Shown here in pieces: positions 10,033-19,066 of a stretch of 64,000 bases of DNA (position 1 is the first letter of the stretch; every line of letters starts with the position of its first letter). A program made the position numbers and the translations under genes. Source of the DNA: Herbaspirillum rhizosphaerae (GTDB lineage Bacteria; Pseudomonadota; Gammaproteobacteria; Burkholderiales; Burkholderiaceae_D); the NCBI RefSeq assembly GCF_001189965.1, contig NZ_LFLU01000002.1, positions 434,001-498,000 on the forward strand, written 5' to 3'. A model generated the notes under the pieces. That model searched no databases, had not been told where the DNA came from, and saw only the letters and a list, made by a program, of their open reading frames with translations.

Positions 10033-11490
10033 TCACTCGCTCTTCTTCTCTTCCTTCTGCGGAATCCCCATCGCCTGGAACAGCGTCGCCGTATCCGCCA
10101 GTCGCGTGGCGACGGCGCGAATCTCCGTCAGCTTCGCATTGTGGAACTGCTTCTCGCCGGTCCGCGTCGCGCTGGGTGCAATCGCACCGAGCGCTGCACG
10201 CCGTTCGGCATCGCGCCAGGATTGCTCGCTCTGGCGACGCGCATTGCTTGCCGCCGCCAGGGTATCGGCATCGTGGGTCAACGCGCTCAGGCTGTCGGCA
10301 ACGTTCTGGAAGGCATTGAGCACGGTCTGGCGATAGTTATCCTGCGATGCCAGATACTCATCCTGCGCAGCACGGCGACGGGCTTGCAACGCCCCGCCAT
10401 GGAACAAAGGCTGCGTCAGCGAGGCGCCGATGCCCCACACGGCGCCGGCGCCACTTGTCGCTTTGGGCCAGGTAAAGCCGGCGCGGCCGAAGGAGCCGGT
10501 GATCGACAGGCTGGGGAACATCTCCGCAGTCGCCAGGGCTTCCTGCGCAGCGGCAACTTTCAGCGCCGCATCGGCCGCGAGAATGTCGGGGCGCTGTTTC
10601 AGCAAGTCAGACGGCACCGCCACCGGCACGCGCTCCGGCAGCGTCAATGCAGCCAGTTCCAGATCGGGCGGGGCGGCGTCGGGCGTGCGGCCCATCAGGA
10701 CCGCCAGCGCGTGGCGTGCAGCCTGCCATTGCGTACGCAATCCCGGCAGACCGGCGCGCAGGGAGTCGGCATTCGCTTGTGCATTCTGCACATCGCTGCG
10801 CGAGGCGGAACCGAGTTCAGCGCGGCGTTGCATTTCTGCTGTATCCGCATCAGCCAGTTGCACCAGCCGTTCCGTCGCTTCCACCTGCGCGCGCAATGCC
10901 GCGCCGTTGACTGCCGCGATCACCACGTTGGCGGCCAGTGCACGGCGTGCCGCATCGAGCTGATAGGACTGCGCATCGACCTGCGCCGCCAGCGCCGAGT
11001 TGGCGTAGCGTTCTACGCCGAACAAGTCGAAGGTATAGCTGACATTGAGCTCGCCGGCGAAGACGTTGTACAGATTGGTCGGCGCGCCGATGTTCGGCAG
11101 GCCGAGCGCGCGCTGGCGATTCGATTGCAGCGTCGCATCGACCGTCGGGAACAGCGACTCGTTGATCTGCGCGCGCAGTTGCTCTTTGGCGGCGGTCAGG
11201 CTGTGCGAGGCTTGCGACAGCGAATAATTCTTCGCCAGCGCTTCTTCCACCCAGGCCGACAACTGCGGCGAACGATAGGCCTCCCACCAGGTTGGCACCG
11301 GGCGTTCGCCCAGCACGAATTTTTGAGAAGCATCGGCCGGGCCGGTCTCGCCGGGAGTGGCTTCGACGCCGTAATGTGCCGGCTGCGGCATGTCGGGTGC
11401 GATGCCCTTTGGTCCGAGCGCGCAACCGGATAAAGTCAGTGCGATCAGATAGAGCGCATAGCGCGGAGGATGGAAGTCAGCGGCGCGCAT
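10033..11490 (-). CDS. RND efflux outer-membrane lipoprotein channel (OprM/NodT family)
   Basis: A 485-residue TolC-like outer-membrane factor. The ATG at 11490 overlaps the stop of the pump gene by one base. It opens a lipoprotein signal peptide with lipobox LSGC (near residue 22), as expected for OprM/NodT-type channels. Two OEP repeats follow; the helical tunnel segments are rich in Ala, Gln and Leu (for example near 105-150 and 190-260). It is the last gene of the adaptor-pump-channel operon. It completes a tripartite export system from the inner membrane to the outside. The exported compounds are not predictable. Confidence 0.95.
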   Translation of the reverse strand: MRAADFHPPRYALYLIALTLSGCALGPKGIAPDMPQPAHYGVEATPGETGPADASQKFVLGERPVPTWWEAYRSPQLSAWVEEALAKNYSLSQASHSLTAAKEQLRAQINESLFPTVDATLQSNRQRALGLPNIGAPTNLYNVFAGELNVSYTFDLFGVERYANSALAAQVDAQSYQLDAARRALAANVVIAAVNGAALRAQVEATERLVQLADADTAEMQRRAELGSASRSDVQNAQANADSLRAGLPGLRTQWQAARHALAVLMGRTPDAAPPDLELAALTLPERVPVAVPSDLLKQRPDILAADAALKVAAAQEALATAEMFPSLSITGSFGRAGFTWPKATSGAGAVWGIGASLTQPLFHGGALQARRRAAQDEYLASQDNYRQTVLNAFQNVADSLSALTHDADTLAAASNARRQSEQSWRDAERRAALGAIAPSATRTGEKQFHNAKLTEIRAVATRLADTATLFQAMGIPQKEEKKSE

Positions 11491-14400
11491 TAGCGGCTCC
11501 CTTCGGATGCAGTGTCGGAATCGGCATAGGCGGTCTCGCCCGGCTTGACCTTGTAGCACAAGGCATACAGCGCCGGCAGATAGAACAAGGTCAGTACGGT
11601 GGCGACCGTGATGCCGCCCATCAGTGCAGTCGCCATCGGGCCGAAGAAGTTGCTGCGCAACAGCGGGATCAGCGCCAGCACGGCGGCGGCGGCGGTCAGC
11701 GTGATCGGGCGGAAGCGTCGCACGGTGGCGCCGACGATGGCGTCGAAACGCTTGCGGCCGGCGCTGATGTCCTGCTCGATCTGATCGACCAGAATCACCG
11801 AGTTGCGCATGATGATGCCGAGCATGGCGATCGTGCCCAGCATCGCCACGAAGCCGAACGGCTGGTGGAACAGCAGCAGTGCGCCGACCACGCCGATCAT
11901 GCCCAGCGGCGCCGTCATCACCACCATCATGGTGCGACCGAAGCTTTGCAGCTGCACCATCAGCAGCACCAGCACGGCGATTACCATCAGCGGCATTTGC
12001 GCCGAGATCGAAGCCTGCGCCTTGGCGTTTTCTTCCACCGGTCCGCCGACGGCGATGCGATAGCCGACCGGCAGTTCCTTGCGCAATTCAGCCAGTTTCT
12101 GGTCCAGCGCATTGCTCACGTCGATGCCTTGCACGCCGGCGCGCACGTCGGCCAGCACCGTGATGGTGGGCTGACGATCGCGTTCCCAGATGATGCCGTA
12201 TTCCAGTTCGTTGCGGATGTGGCCCAGTGTGCTCAGCGGCACCGAACCGGACGCGGTCGGTATCGCCAGCGAGGTCAGGCGCGACGGATCGACACGTTCG
12301 CTGCGCGGTGCGCGCAGGTCGACGCTGATGAGTTTGTCACGTTCGCGGTACTGGGTGACGGTGTAGCCCGACAGGTTCATCGCCAGGAAGCTGGACACCT
12401 GCTGCGTGGTCAGGCCCATTTCGGCGACGCGCTTTTGATCGAGTTCGAAGGTGACCGAGCGCTGCGCCGGTTCATCCCAGTCGAACTGGACGTTGGTGGC
12501 GCGCGGCTCCTTGCGGATTTCGGCGGCGACCTTTTCAGCGATGGCGCGGACTTCGGGGATCTTCTCGCCGCTGACGCGGAACTGCACCGGGAAGCCGACC
12601 GGCGGGCCGTTTTCCAGACGTGTCAGACGCGTGCGCAGGCCGCTGAATTGCTCGCGCAGCGGTTGCTCAAGCGCCTTCGCCAATTTTTCACGATCTTCCA
12701 CCGACTTGGCGGTGACGACGAATTGCGCGAAGTTGGCGCTCGGCAGCTGCTGATCCAGCGGCAGGTAGAAACGCGGCGCGCCGGTGCCGACAAAGTTGAC
12801 GACGTGGTCGATTTCGGGACGGCCCTTCAACACCGCTTCCATGCGCAAGGCTTCGCGCTGGGTGGCTTCAAACGAAGCGCGTTCCGGCAGGCGCAGGTCG
12901 ATCAGCAGTTCGGGACGATCCGAGCTGGGGAAGAACTGCTGCGGCACCAGGCCGAATGCGGCGAGCGAACCGACGAACAACAGCGCCGTGACGATCACCA
13001 CGCGACCGCGATACGCCACGCACCACGCCACCATGCTACGCAGACGTGTGTAGATGCGGGTTTTGTAGATCGCGTGGTCATGATCTTCTTCGTGGGCTTC
13101 GTGCGAGTGATCCGCTTCGTCGTCTTGTGCAGCGCCTTCGGGCTGCGGCTTTTCCTTGAGCATGTGATAGCCCAGCAACGGGATCAGCACGACCGCGGCG
13201 AGCCACGACAGCAGCAGCGCAATGGCCGAGACTTCAAAGATCGAGCGCGTGTATTCGCCGGTGCCGGATTTCGCCAGCGCAATAGGAAGAAAACCCGAGA
13301 CCGTCACCAGCGTGCCGGTCAGCATCGGGAAGGCGGTGCTGGTGTAGGCGAATGCCGCGGCGCGGCGGCGATTCCAGCCTTGCTCGAGTTTCACCGCCAT
13401 CATCTCGACCGCGATGATGGCGTCGTCCACCAGCAAGCCCAGCGCGAGCACCAGCGTGCCCAACGACACCTTGTGCAGGCCGATGTCGAACATGTACATG
13501 AACAGCGCCGTCACCGCCAGCACGATAGGAATCGAAATCACCACCACCATGCCGGTGCGGATGCCCAGCGACAGCAGGCTGACCACCAGCACGATGGCGA
13601 TCGCTTCGGCCACGGCTTCGAGAAAGTCGTCGACCGACTTTTCCACCGCGTGCGGCATGCTCGACACAGCGGTCAGCTTCAGGCCGGCCGGTAGGCGCGC
13701 GCGCAGCGCTTCGGTACTTTCGTCGAGCGCTTTGCCGAGGCGGATCACGTCGCCGCCCGGTTGCATGGTGACGCCGATGCCCAGCACCGGTTTGCCGTCG
13801 GAACGCATCTGCTGCTCTTGCGGATCGTCGTAGCCGCGCGTCACGGTGGCGATGTCGCCGAGACGGAAGTTGCGGTTGTTGATGCGGATGATCTTGTCGC
13901 TGATCGCCTTGACGTCATTGAACTGCCCGCTGGGACGCACATACAGGCGGTCATTGCCGGTGCTGATCAGGCCGCCCGGCGCCACCGCATTCTGTGCGCC
14001 GATGAGGTCGCCCAGTTGTTGCGGATTGATGCCCAGCCGCGACATCTGCGCATTGGAAATGTCGATGTAAATGTGCTGGTTACGGTCGCCGAAATAATCG
14101 ATCTTGCCCACGCCCGGCACGCGCAGCAATTCGCCGCGCAGCTGATCGGCGTAATCGCGCAGTTGCGCCGGCGAGAAGCCGTCGCCTTCCAGCGCGTAGA
14201 TGTTGGTGTAGACGTCGCCGAATTCATCGTTGAAGTAAGGACCTTTGACGCCGCTAGGCAAGGTCGCGGCGATGTCGCCGACTTTCTTGCGGACTTCATA
14301 CCAGGTCTTCGGCACTTGTGCGGCAGGCGCGGTGTCCTTGATGGTGAAGAATAATTGCGACTGGCCCGGACGCGAATAGCTGCGCAGGAAATCAACGTCA

Positions 14401-14642
14401 GGCGTCTCCTGCAGCTTGCGCGCGATGCGATCGGTGACTTGCTCCTGCACCTGGCGCGCGGTGGCGCCCGGCCAGTCGGTCTGGATCACCATGACCTTGA
14501 AGGTGAACGGCGGATCTTCCGATTGCGACAGCTTGGAATAGGAACCGATGCCGAGCAAGGTGATCAGCGCCAGGATGAAGGTGACCAGCGCCTGATGCTG
14601 CAAGGTCCACGACGACAGGTTGAAACGTCCGGGTGCGCTCAT
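11490..14642 (-). CDS. RND family efflux pump, inner-membrane transporter
   Basis: A 1050-residue resistance-nodulation-division transporter of normal HAE1 length. Membrane helix 1 (near 12-30) is followed by a large periplasmic loop. Helices 2-6 lie around 340-500, the second periplasmic loop around 570-870, and helices 8-12 around 880-1020. The relay region shows LGLLVDDAIIAVEMM near 405, with the Asp-Asp pair that carries protons. It is a proton-driven trimeric drug or solute exporter. The adaptor gene overlaps its start by four bases and the channel gene follows at once. The divergent TetR gene is the likely repressor. Confidence 0.96.
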   Translation of the reverse strand: MSAPGRFNLSSWTLQHQALVTFILALITLLGIGSYSKLSQSEDPPFTFKVMVIQTDWPGATARQVQEQVTDRIARKLQETPDVDFLRSYSRPGQSQLFFTIKDTAPAAQVPKTWYEVRKKVGDIAATLPSGVKGPYFNDEFGDVYTNIYALEGDGFSPAQLRDYADQLRGELLRVPGVGKIDYFGDRNQHIYIDISNAQMSRLGINPQQLGDLIGAQNAVAPGGLISTGNDRLYVRPSGQFNDVKAISDKIIRINNRNFRLGDIATVTRGYDDPQEQQMRSDGKPVLGIGVTMQPGGDVIRLGKALDESTEALRARLPAGLKLTAVSSMPHAVEKSVDDFLEAVAEAIAIVLVVSLLSLGIRTGMVVVISIPIVLAVTALFMYMFDIGLHKVSLGTLVLALGLLVDDAIIAVEMMAVKLEQGWNRRRAAAFAYTSTAFPMLTGTLVTVSGFLPIALAKSGTGEYTRSIFEVSAIALLLSWLAAVVLIPLLGYHMLKEKPQPEGAAQDDEADHSHEAHEEDHDHAIYKTRIYTRLRSMVAWCVAYRGRVVIVTALLFVGSLAAFGLVPQQFFPSSDRPELLIDLRLPERASFEATQREALRMEAVLKGRPEIDHVVNFVGTGAPRFYLPLDQQLPSANFAQFVVTAKSVEDREKLAKALEQPLREQFSGLRTRLTRLENGPPVGFPVQFRVSGEKIPEVRAIAEKVAAEIRKEPRATNVQFDWDEPAQRSVTFELDQKRVAEMGLTTQQVSSFLAMNLSGYTVTQYRERDKLISVDLRAPRSERVDPSRLTSLAIPTASGSVPLSTLGHIRNELEYGIIWERDRQPTITVLADVRAGVQGIDVSNALDQKLAELRKELPVGYRIAVGGPVEENAKAQASISAQMPLMVIAVLVLLMVQLQSFGRTMMVVMTAPLGMIGVVGALLLFHQPFGFVAMLGTIAMLGIIMRNSVILVDQIEQDISAGRKRFDAIVGATVRRFRPITLTAAAAVLALIPLLRSNFFGPMATALMGGITVATVLTLFYLPALYALCYKVKPGETAYADSDTASEGSR

Positions 14643-15835
14643 AGTGCGAAGTCCTCAGCGTGCAGCGGCGCGATCGGTTTCACCTTTTCGCCGGCGGTCA
14701 GCGTATGCACGCCCTGGACCACAATCTTTTCGCCGCCGGCGACGCCGTCGCTCAGCGTGACGCTGCGCTCGCCGTAGGCGCTGACGGTGACCGGACGCAA
14801 TTCCAGCTTGCCGTCGGCAGGCCGCACGATCCACACCGCCGGACGATTGCCCTGATGGAACAGCGCGGTGGCGGGGATCACGGTGGTGGCGGATGCAGAC
14901 GCGGATGCGGCCTTTTCTTGCGCCGACGTGTTGATGGCGACTTCACCGCTCATGCCCAGGCGCAGCGAGGGATTCTGCGTCTCCAGCGTTACCTTGACGC
15001 GGAAGGTGCGGCTTTGCGGATCGGCGGCCGGGCTGACTTCGCGCACGCGGCCGCTCAGTTTCTGGTCGGGCAGCGCCGTCAGTCTGACGGTGGCCGGTGC
15101 GCCGACGCGGATCTTGGCAACCTGGCTTTCGGAGACTTCCGTCGTGACATCGGTGGCACCCGACCACGCCAGCGAAAACACCGGCTGTCCGGCCGCCAGC
15201 ACTTCGCCGGTGTTGGCTTGCTCGGCGCTGATGACGCCGTCGTGTTCGGCGATCAGGCGCGTGTAGTTGCGCTGGTTGCCGGCCACCGCGGCGCGTGCCG
15301 TCGCGCCTTTGAGCTGGGCCTTGGCGGCGGCGTAGGCATCCTGGGTTTGTTCCAGTTGCAGGGCGCTGATCAGCTTGTCGCGTGCTTGCAGGGTGTCGCG
15401 TTGCAGCTGTTTCTCGGCGGCGTCGAAATGTTCGCGCGCCGAGGCCAGGTCGGCTTCTGCGCTGGCGGCATTGTGTTCGGCGTCGGCCGGATCCAGGCGC
15501 GCCACGACGTCGCCCTTGCGCACGGTGTCGCCGAGATGCACGCGGCGTTCGATGACTTGCCCGGCAATGCGGAACGACATCGGCGTCGAGAAGCGCGACT
15601 GCACTTCGCCCGGCAGGGTCAGCAATTGTGCGCCGCTGTCGGCCTGGGCCGGCAGGACCACGACTTCGCGCGGCGCATCGGCGACCGGCGCCGGTTTCTG
15701 GCAGGCGGCCAGCGCCAGCGTGACGGCCAGCACCAGCGGCAGCATGACTGGCGAGACTGCTGAACGGCGGCGGGAAGCGCTCCGCTCGAGATCGGAGGAG
15801 GGAGGGGCGGTACGGCGATGATGGGCAAACTTCAC
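14639..15835 (-). CDS. RND efflux periplasmic adaptor (membrane fusion lipoprotein)
   Basis: A membrane-fusion protein of about 398 residues. I propose the GTG at 15835, preceded by AGAAAGGA at good spacing. An ATG further inside (15745-15747 region, MLPLVLA) is an alternative start. A longer frame to 15946 has no support. A hydrophobic signal ends in lipobox LAAC, so the protein is probably a lipoprotein. Next come the split lipoyl/barrel-sandwich halves (around 70-100 and 190-220) bridged by an alpha-helical hairpin rich in Ala, Glu and Gln, then beta-barrel and membrane-proximal domains. It is the first gene of the efflux operon. It links the pump to the outer-membrane channel. Confidence 0.93.
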   Translation of the reverse strand: MKFAHHRRTAPPSSDLERSASRRRSAVSPVMLPLVLAVTLALAACQKPAPVADAPREVVVLPAQADSGAQLLTLPGEVQSRFSTPMSFRIAGQVIERRVHLGDTVRKGDVVARLDPADAEHNAASAEADLASAREHFDAAEKQLQRDTLQARDKLISALQLEQTQDAYAAAKAQLKGATARAAVAGNQRNYTRLIAEHDGVISAEQANTGEVLAAGQPVFSLAWSGATDVTTEVSESQVAKIRVGAPATVRLTALPDQKLSGRVREVSPAADPQSRTFRVKVTLETQNPSLRLGMSGEVAINTSAQEKAASASASATTVIPATALFHQGNRPAVWIVRPADGKLELRPVTVSAYGERSVTLSDGVAGGEKIVVQGVHTLTAGEKVKPIAPLHAEDFAL

Positions 15836-16000
15836 GGCATTCCTTTCTGGAAATGTGATGTCCGGATCGTCAGCCGCTCCGAACCCTGCAACCTGATTGA
15901 CGTGCAATGCGTTGCGATGTGTTGCGAAGAAGGTGATGCAACGCAATACGCAAGCGGGGAATTTTCTGGCATTCTAATACACTAATGAATTCAGATGCAA

Positions 16001-16020
16001 CGATGTATTTGAATACATCG
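16001..16020. promoter_or_regulatory. Perfect palindrome, candidate TetR operator
   Basis: CGATGTATT (16001-16009) and AATACATCG (16012-16020) are perfect complements around TG. It lies 16 bp before the TetR ATG and inside the 201-bp region shared with the divergent efflux operon. Size, symmetry and place all fit a TetR dimer operator that would control both directions. Confidence 0.65.
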
Positions 16021-16036
16021 ATGCTAAAATCACGCC

Positions 16037-16810
16037 ATGAGTAAAGCCATGACCCCAGCCAACGCCAAATCAGTTGTCAAAGCCGCAAGCCTGCCGGAAG
16101 GCGCATCGGAAGACTTTCCTGCTGGCCGCCAGCGCCTGAGCCGCGAACAAAGCCGCGAACAGACGCGCCAACGCCTGCTGGAGGCGTCGCATGCGATGTT
16201 TGTTCAAAAGGGATTCACGCTGGCCAGCGTGGAAGACATCACCGCCGCCGCCGGTTATACGCGGGGCGCGTTCTATTCCAACTTCAGCGATAAGACCGAA
16301 TTGTTCTTTGAGTTGCTGCGTCGGGAAAGCGGCGAAATCGACCTCGAGTTTCATCGCATGTTCCAGACATCCGACGTCGATCCGGTCGAACTGCAGGAAA
16401 AGATCGCGGCCTATTACAGCACGCTGTACCGCGACGACATGTGCAGCCAGCTATGGATGGAAGCCAAGATCGTCGCCATGCGCGACGAGAAGTTTCGCGC
16501 GACATTGAGCATCTTCCTGCGCGAGCGCCATGTGCAGATCGCCGAGTTCGTCGAGATGTTCGCGCGTCTGACCAATACACCATCGGCCGCACCGGCGCAC
16601 CAGATTGCGATCGGCCTGATGGCGGTGTGCGAAGGCGTGTGCTTCGCCCATCGTTGCGATCCGGAACGCATCGACGACAAGACTGCCGAGGCGGTCATGT
16701 CTTTGTTCCTCAAGTCGGTGATTGCGATGCCGCAAGCGTCTGCTGCGCTCATTCCGGCGCCGGCGAAAAAGGCGAGATCCACGACCGGAACGAAAAAGAA
16801 AACGAAATAA
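16037..16810 (+). CDS. TetR/AcrR family transcriptional regulator
   Basis: A 257-residue regulator, a little long for the family because of a roughly 35-residue charged N-terminal tail and a basic C-terminal tail (KKARSTTGTKKKTK). The DNA-binding helix-turn-helix lies at about 63-84 (SVEDITAAAGYTRGAFYSNFSDK). The ligand-binding domain fills about 95-230. It is divergent from the RND efflux operon and has a perfect palindrome just upstream, so it probably represses the pump genes and itself until a pump substrate binds. A starting ATG four codons downstream (MTPAN) is an alternative. Confidence 0.94.
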   Translation: MSKAMTPANAKSVVKAASLPEGASEDFPAGRQRLSREQSREQTRQRLLEASHAMFVQKGFTLASVEDITAAAGYTRGAFYSNFSDKTELFFELLRRESGEIDLEFHRMFQTSDVDPVELQEKIAAYYSTLYRDDMCSQLWMEAKIVAMRDEKFRATLSIFLRERHVQIAEFVEMFARLTNTPSAAPAHQIAIGLMAVCEGVCFAHRCDPERIDDKTAEAVMSLFLKSVIAMPQASAALIPAPAKKARSTTGTKKKTK

Positions 16811-16837
16811 GAACGCCGGCAGCAGACAAGTCCGGCG

Positions 16838-16872
16838 CGCCCGGGCATGTTCCAGCAGGAACAAGCCGGGCG
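16838..16872. terminator. Nested hairpin between convergent TetR and cytochrome c genes
   Basis: CGCCCGG (16838-16844) pairs with CCGGGCG (16866-16872), and inside it TGTTCC (16848-16853) pairs with GGAACA (16858-16863). It sits between a plus-strand gene ending at 16810 and a minus-strand gene ending at 16889, so it can serve both. No T-run is visible. Confidence 0.55.
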
Positions 16873-16888
16873 GGATGGGCGCTGCGAG

Positions 16889-17260
16889 TTACTTCACACT
16901 ATTCAGATACGCAATCAGATCAGCACGCTGCTTGGCGTCGGCAATGCCCGAGAACGGCATGACGTTGCCCGGCAACAGCTTTTGCGGATCGGCGATGTAC
17001 GCATCCAGGTTTTTTTCATCCCAGCTCAGGTTGGCGCGCTTGAGCGCCGGGCTGTAGCGGAAGCCCGGCGACGATGCCGACTTGCGGCCGACGATGCCCA
17101 GCAGGCCGGGACCGATGCCGTTGGTGGCGGTGACGGTGTGGCAGGCGGCGCATTGCGCGAAGACCAGTTTGCCGGCGTTGACGTCCTGCGCCATGGCCGG
17201 CAGCGACGCCGCCGACAACACGATTGCGGCAGCCAGCGCTGCGCGGTGGAAATGTTTCAT
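16889..17260 (-). CDS. Small monoheme c-type cytochrome
   Basis: A 123-residue class I cytochrome c. A Sec signal peptide (1-24, ending AMA) precedes the single heme-binding motif CAACH at 37-41. The distal ligand is probably Met101 in GNVMPFSG, giving a mature protein of about 99 residues. It is the last gene of an operon with a GMC flavoprotein and a gluconate-2-dehydrogenase-type small subunit, 36 bp behind the former. It is the likely periplasmic electron acceptor for that dehydrogenase. Classical three-subunit gluconate dehydrogenases use a much larger triheme cytochrome, so this short version is notable. Confidence 0.93.
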   Translation of the reverse strand: MKHFHRAALAAAIVLSAASLPAMAQDVNAGKLVFAQCAACHTVTATNGIGPGLLGIVGRKSASSPGFRYSPALKRANLSWDEKNLDAYIADPQKLLPGNVMPFSGIADAKQRADLIAYLNSVK

Positions 17261-17296
17261 TGATTACTCCTCAAAATTGTAAATATCCGCTGAGCA

Positions 17297-19057
17297 TCAC
17301 AGCATGCGCGGACGTTGCACGTAGCGCACCAGATCGTCGCCCAGACGCACCGCCAGCGCGGCCAGCGGACCGGTCGGGTTGTAGCCCGAGTTGTGCTGGA
17401 ACACCGAAGCCCCGACCACGAACAGATTCTGCGCATCCCAGTGCTGCAGGCGCGGAGAAACGACGCTATGCGCCGGATCCGTACCCATCGGCGTGCCGCC
17501 GGTGATGTGCGTGGTCTGGTAGGCGCGGATGTCGAACGGGCTCTTGCGCGGCACCGCCGGACCGACGATGTCGGCGCCCATCGCCTTGGCGATGTCTTCC
17601 ATCTTTTTGGTGACGTAGGCCGACATCTTCGTTTCGTTCTCGCGCCAGTCGAAGGTCATGCGCACCAGCGGCTGGCCGTAGGCGTCCTTGTACACCGGAT
17701 CGAGATCGAGGAAGTTTTCCGTGTTCGGATAGCAGCTGCCCTGGATCGACATGCCGAAGGAATGCGCATACCAGTCGACGTTGGCCTGCTTCCACTTGGT
17801 GCCCCAGCGCGGCGTGCCCGGCGGCAGGCGACGCGCGACGATAGGACGGCCGCTGAACATGTTGGCGCTGATCATGCCGCCGCCGAGGAAACCCAGGCCG
17901 GTGTGGTCGAAGTTGTCGTTGTTGAAGTCGTCGATCACGGTGCCGGTGCTGCCGGTGGACAGGAAAGGATTGGTCCAGCGATCCTTCATGAAGACGTTCA
18001 CCGATGACGTGGTCTGGTAGCAGAAGTTCTTGCCGACCACGCCCTTGCCGGTGACCGGATCGTACGGCGTGCCGATCTTGTCGAGCAGCAGCAGCTTGGT
18101 GTTGGTCATGGTGAAGGCGCCCAGCACGACGACGTCGGCCGGCTGTTCGTACTCCTGGCCGCTGCGCAGATCGAGATAGCGCACGCCGGTCACGCGTTTG
18201 GCTTTCTCGTCGTAGTTCACGCCGAGCACGTGGCTGTTCAGGCGGATTTCAAAACCTTTGCGCTCCTTCAGCATCGGATACAACAGCACTTCCGGCGATG
18301 CCTTGGCTTGCGCTTCGCAGATGAAGCGCTCGCAGTGGCCGCAATACTGGCACTGGCCGAGTTTTTGTCCGTCCGGATTGGTGTAGACGCCGGAGGAATT
18401 GGCTGCCGGCGTCGGGAAGGGGTGGTAGCCCATCTTCTCCGCAGTCTGCCTGAAGACGGTGCCGGCTTCGGTGATCTCCAGCGGTTTTTGCGGATACTCG
18501 CCGCGGCGCGGCGCTTCAAACGGATTGCCGCCGGCCTGCTTCTTGCCGTTGATGTTGCCCGCCTTGCCGGAGATGCCGAACAGCTTCTCGAACAGATCGT
18601 GGTAAGGCTCCATTTCCTTGTAGGTCACGCCCCAGTCCTGCAGCGGCATGTTGGCGGGAATCGCCTTGGCGCCGTAACGATTGGTGTAATGCGTACGCAA
18701 GGTCGGGTCGTACTCGGCCCAGCGCCAAGTGTGGCCGTTCCAGTGATTGGCTGCGCCGCCCATGCCTTCTCCGGGCAGGAAAGCTTCCATCCAGCGCACC
18801 GGCAGCGAGGTGTCGCTGCGCGAATGCCGCAGCGTGTAGGTCTGCACATTCCATTTTTGCACCAGGCCCTGGCGCACGTCCCAGCGTAATTCGTCGCGTT
18901 GCGACGGCAGCTTGGCTTCGGCGCCGTTGCTGTGGTCGCCGCCGCGTTCCAGCACCAGCACGTCGATGCCCTGCGCCGTCAGCTGACGCGAAACCAGGCC
19001 CGCAGTGAGCCCGCCGCCGACGATCACGACCGTCCGCTTTTCCAGTTTTTTTATCAT
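17297..19057 (-). CDS. GMC oxidoreductase, gluconate 2-dehydrogenase flavoprotein-like subunit
   Basis: A 586-residue FAD-dependent oxidoreductase of the GMC family. The dinucleotide-binding motif GGGLTAGLVSRQL lies near residue 14 and the family's C-terminal HNSGYNPTGPLAALA segment near 560, with the catalytic His/Asn region. The GGAANHWNGHTWRW stretch near 100 resembles sugar- and polyol-dehydrogenase large subunits. A cysteine cluster (CQYCGHCERFIC near 240) resembles the iron-sulfur-type cysteines reported in some members of this group. The gene has no export signal of its own; the Tat-bearing small subunit, encoded 9 bp upstream, probably carries it to the periplasm. Sugar or sugar-acid oxidation is likely; the exact substrate is open. 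Confidence 0.9.
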   Translation of the reverse strand: MIKKLEKRTVVIVGGGLTAGLVSRQLTAQGIDVLVLERGGDHSNGAEAKLPSQRDELRWDVRQGLVQKWNVQTYTLRHSRSDTSLPVRWMEAFLPGEGMGGAANHWNGHTWRWAEYDPTLRTHYTNRYGAKAIPANMPLQDWGVTYKEMEPYHDLFEKLFGISGKAGNINGKKQAGGNPFEAPRRGEYPQKPLEITEAGTVFRQTAEKMGYHPFPTPAANSSGVYTNPDGQKLGQCQYCGHCERFICEAQAKASPEVLLYPMLKERKGFEIRLNSHVLGVNYDEKAKRVTGVRYLDLRSGQEYEQPADVVVLGAFTMTNTKLLLLDKIGTPYDPVTGKGVVGKNFCYQTTSSVNVFMKDRWTNPFLSTGSTGTVIDDFNNDNFDHTGLGFLGGGMISANMFSGRPIVARRLPPGTPRWGTKWKQANVDWYAHSFGMSIQGSCYPNTENFLDLDPVYKDAYGQPLVRMTFDWRENETKMSAYVTKKMEDIAKAMGADIVGPAVPRKSPFDIRAYQTTHITGGTPMGTDPAHSVVSPRLQHWDAQNLFVVGASVFQHNSGYNPTGPLAALAVRLGDDLVRYVQRPRML

Positions 19058-19066
19058 GTTGGGTCC

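Noticed and set aside
11292..13694. 800-residue plus-strand frame over the RND pump and channel genes
   Set aside because: Composition is dominated by His, Gln, Arg and Asp, the usual antisense signature in GC-rich DNA; the RND gene on the other strand is certain.
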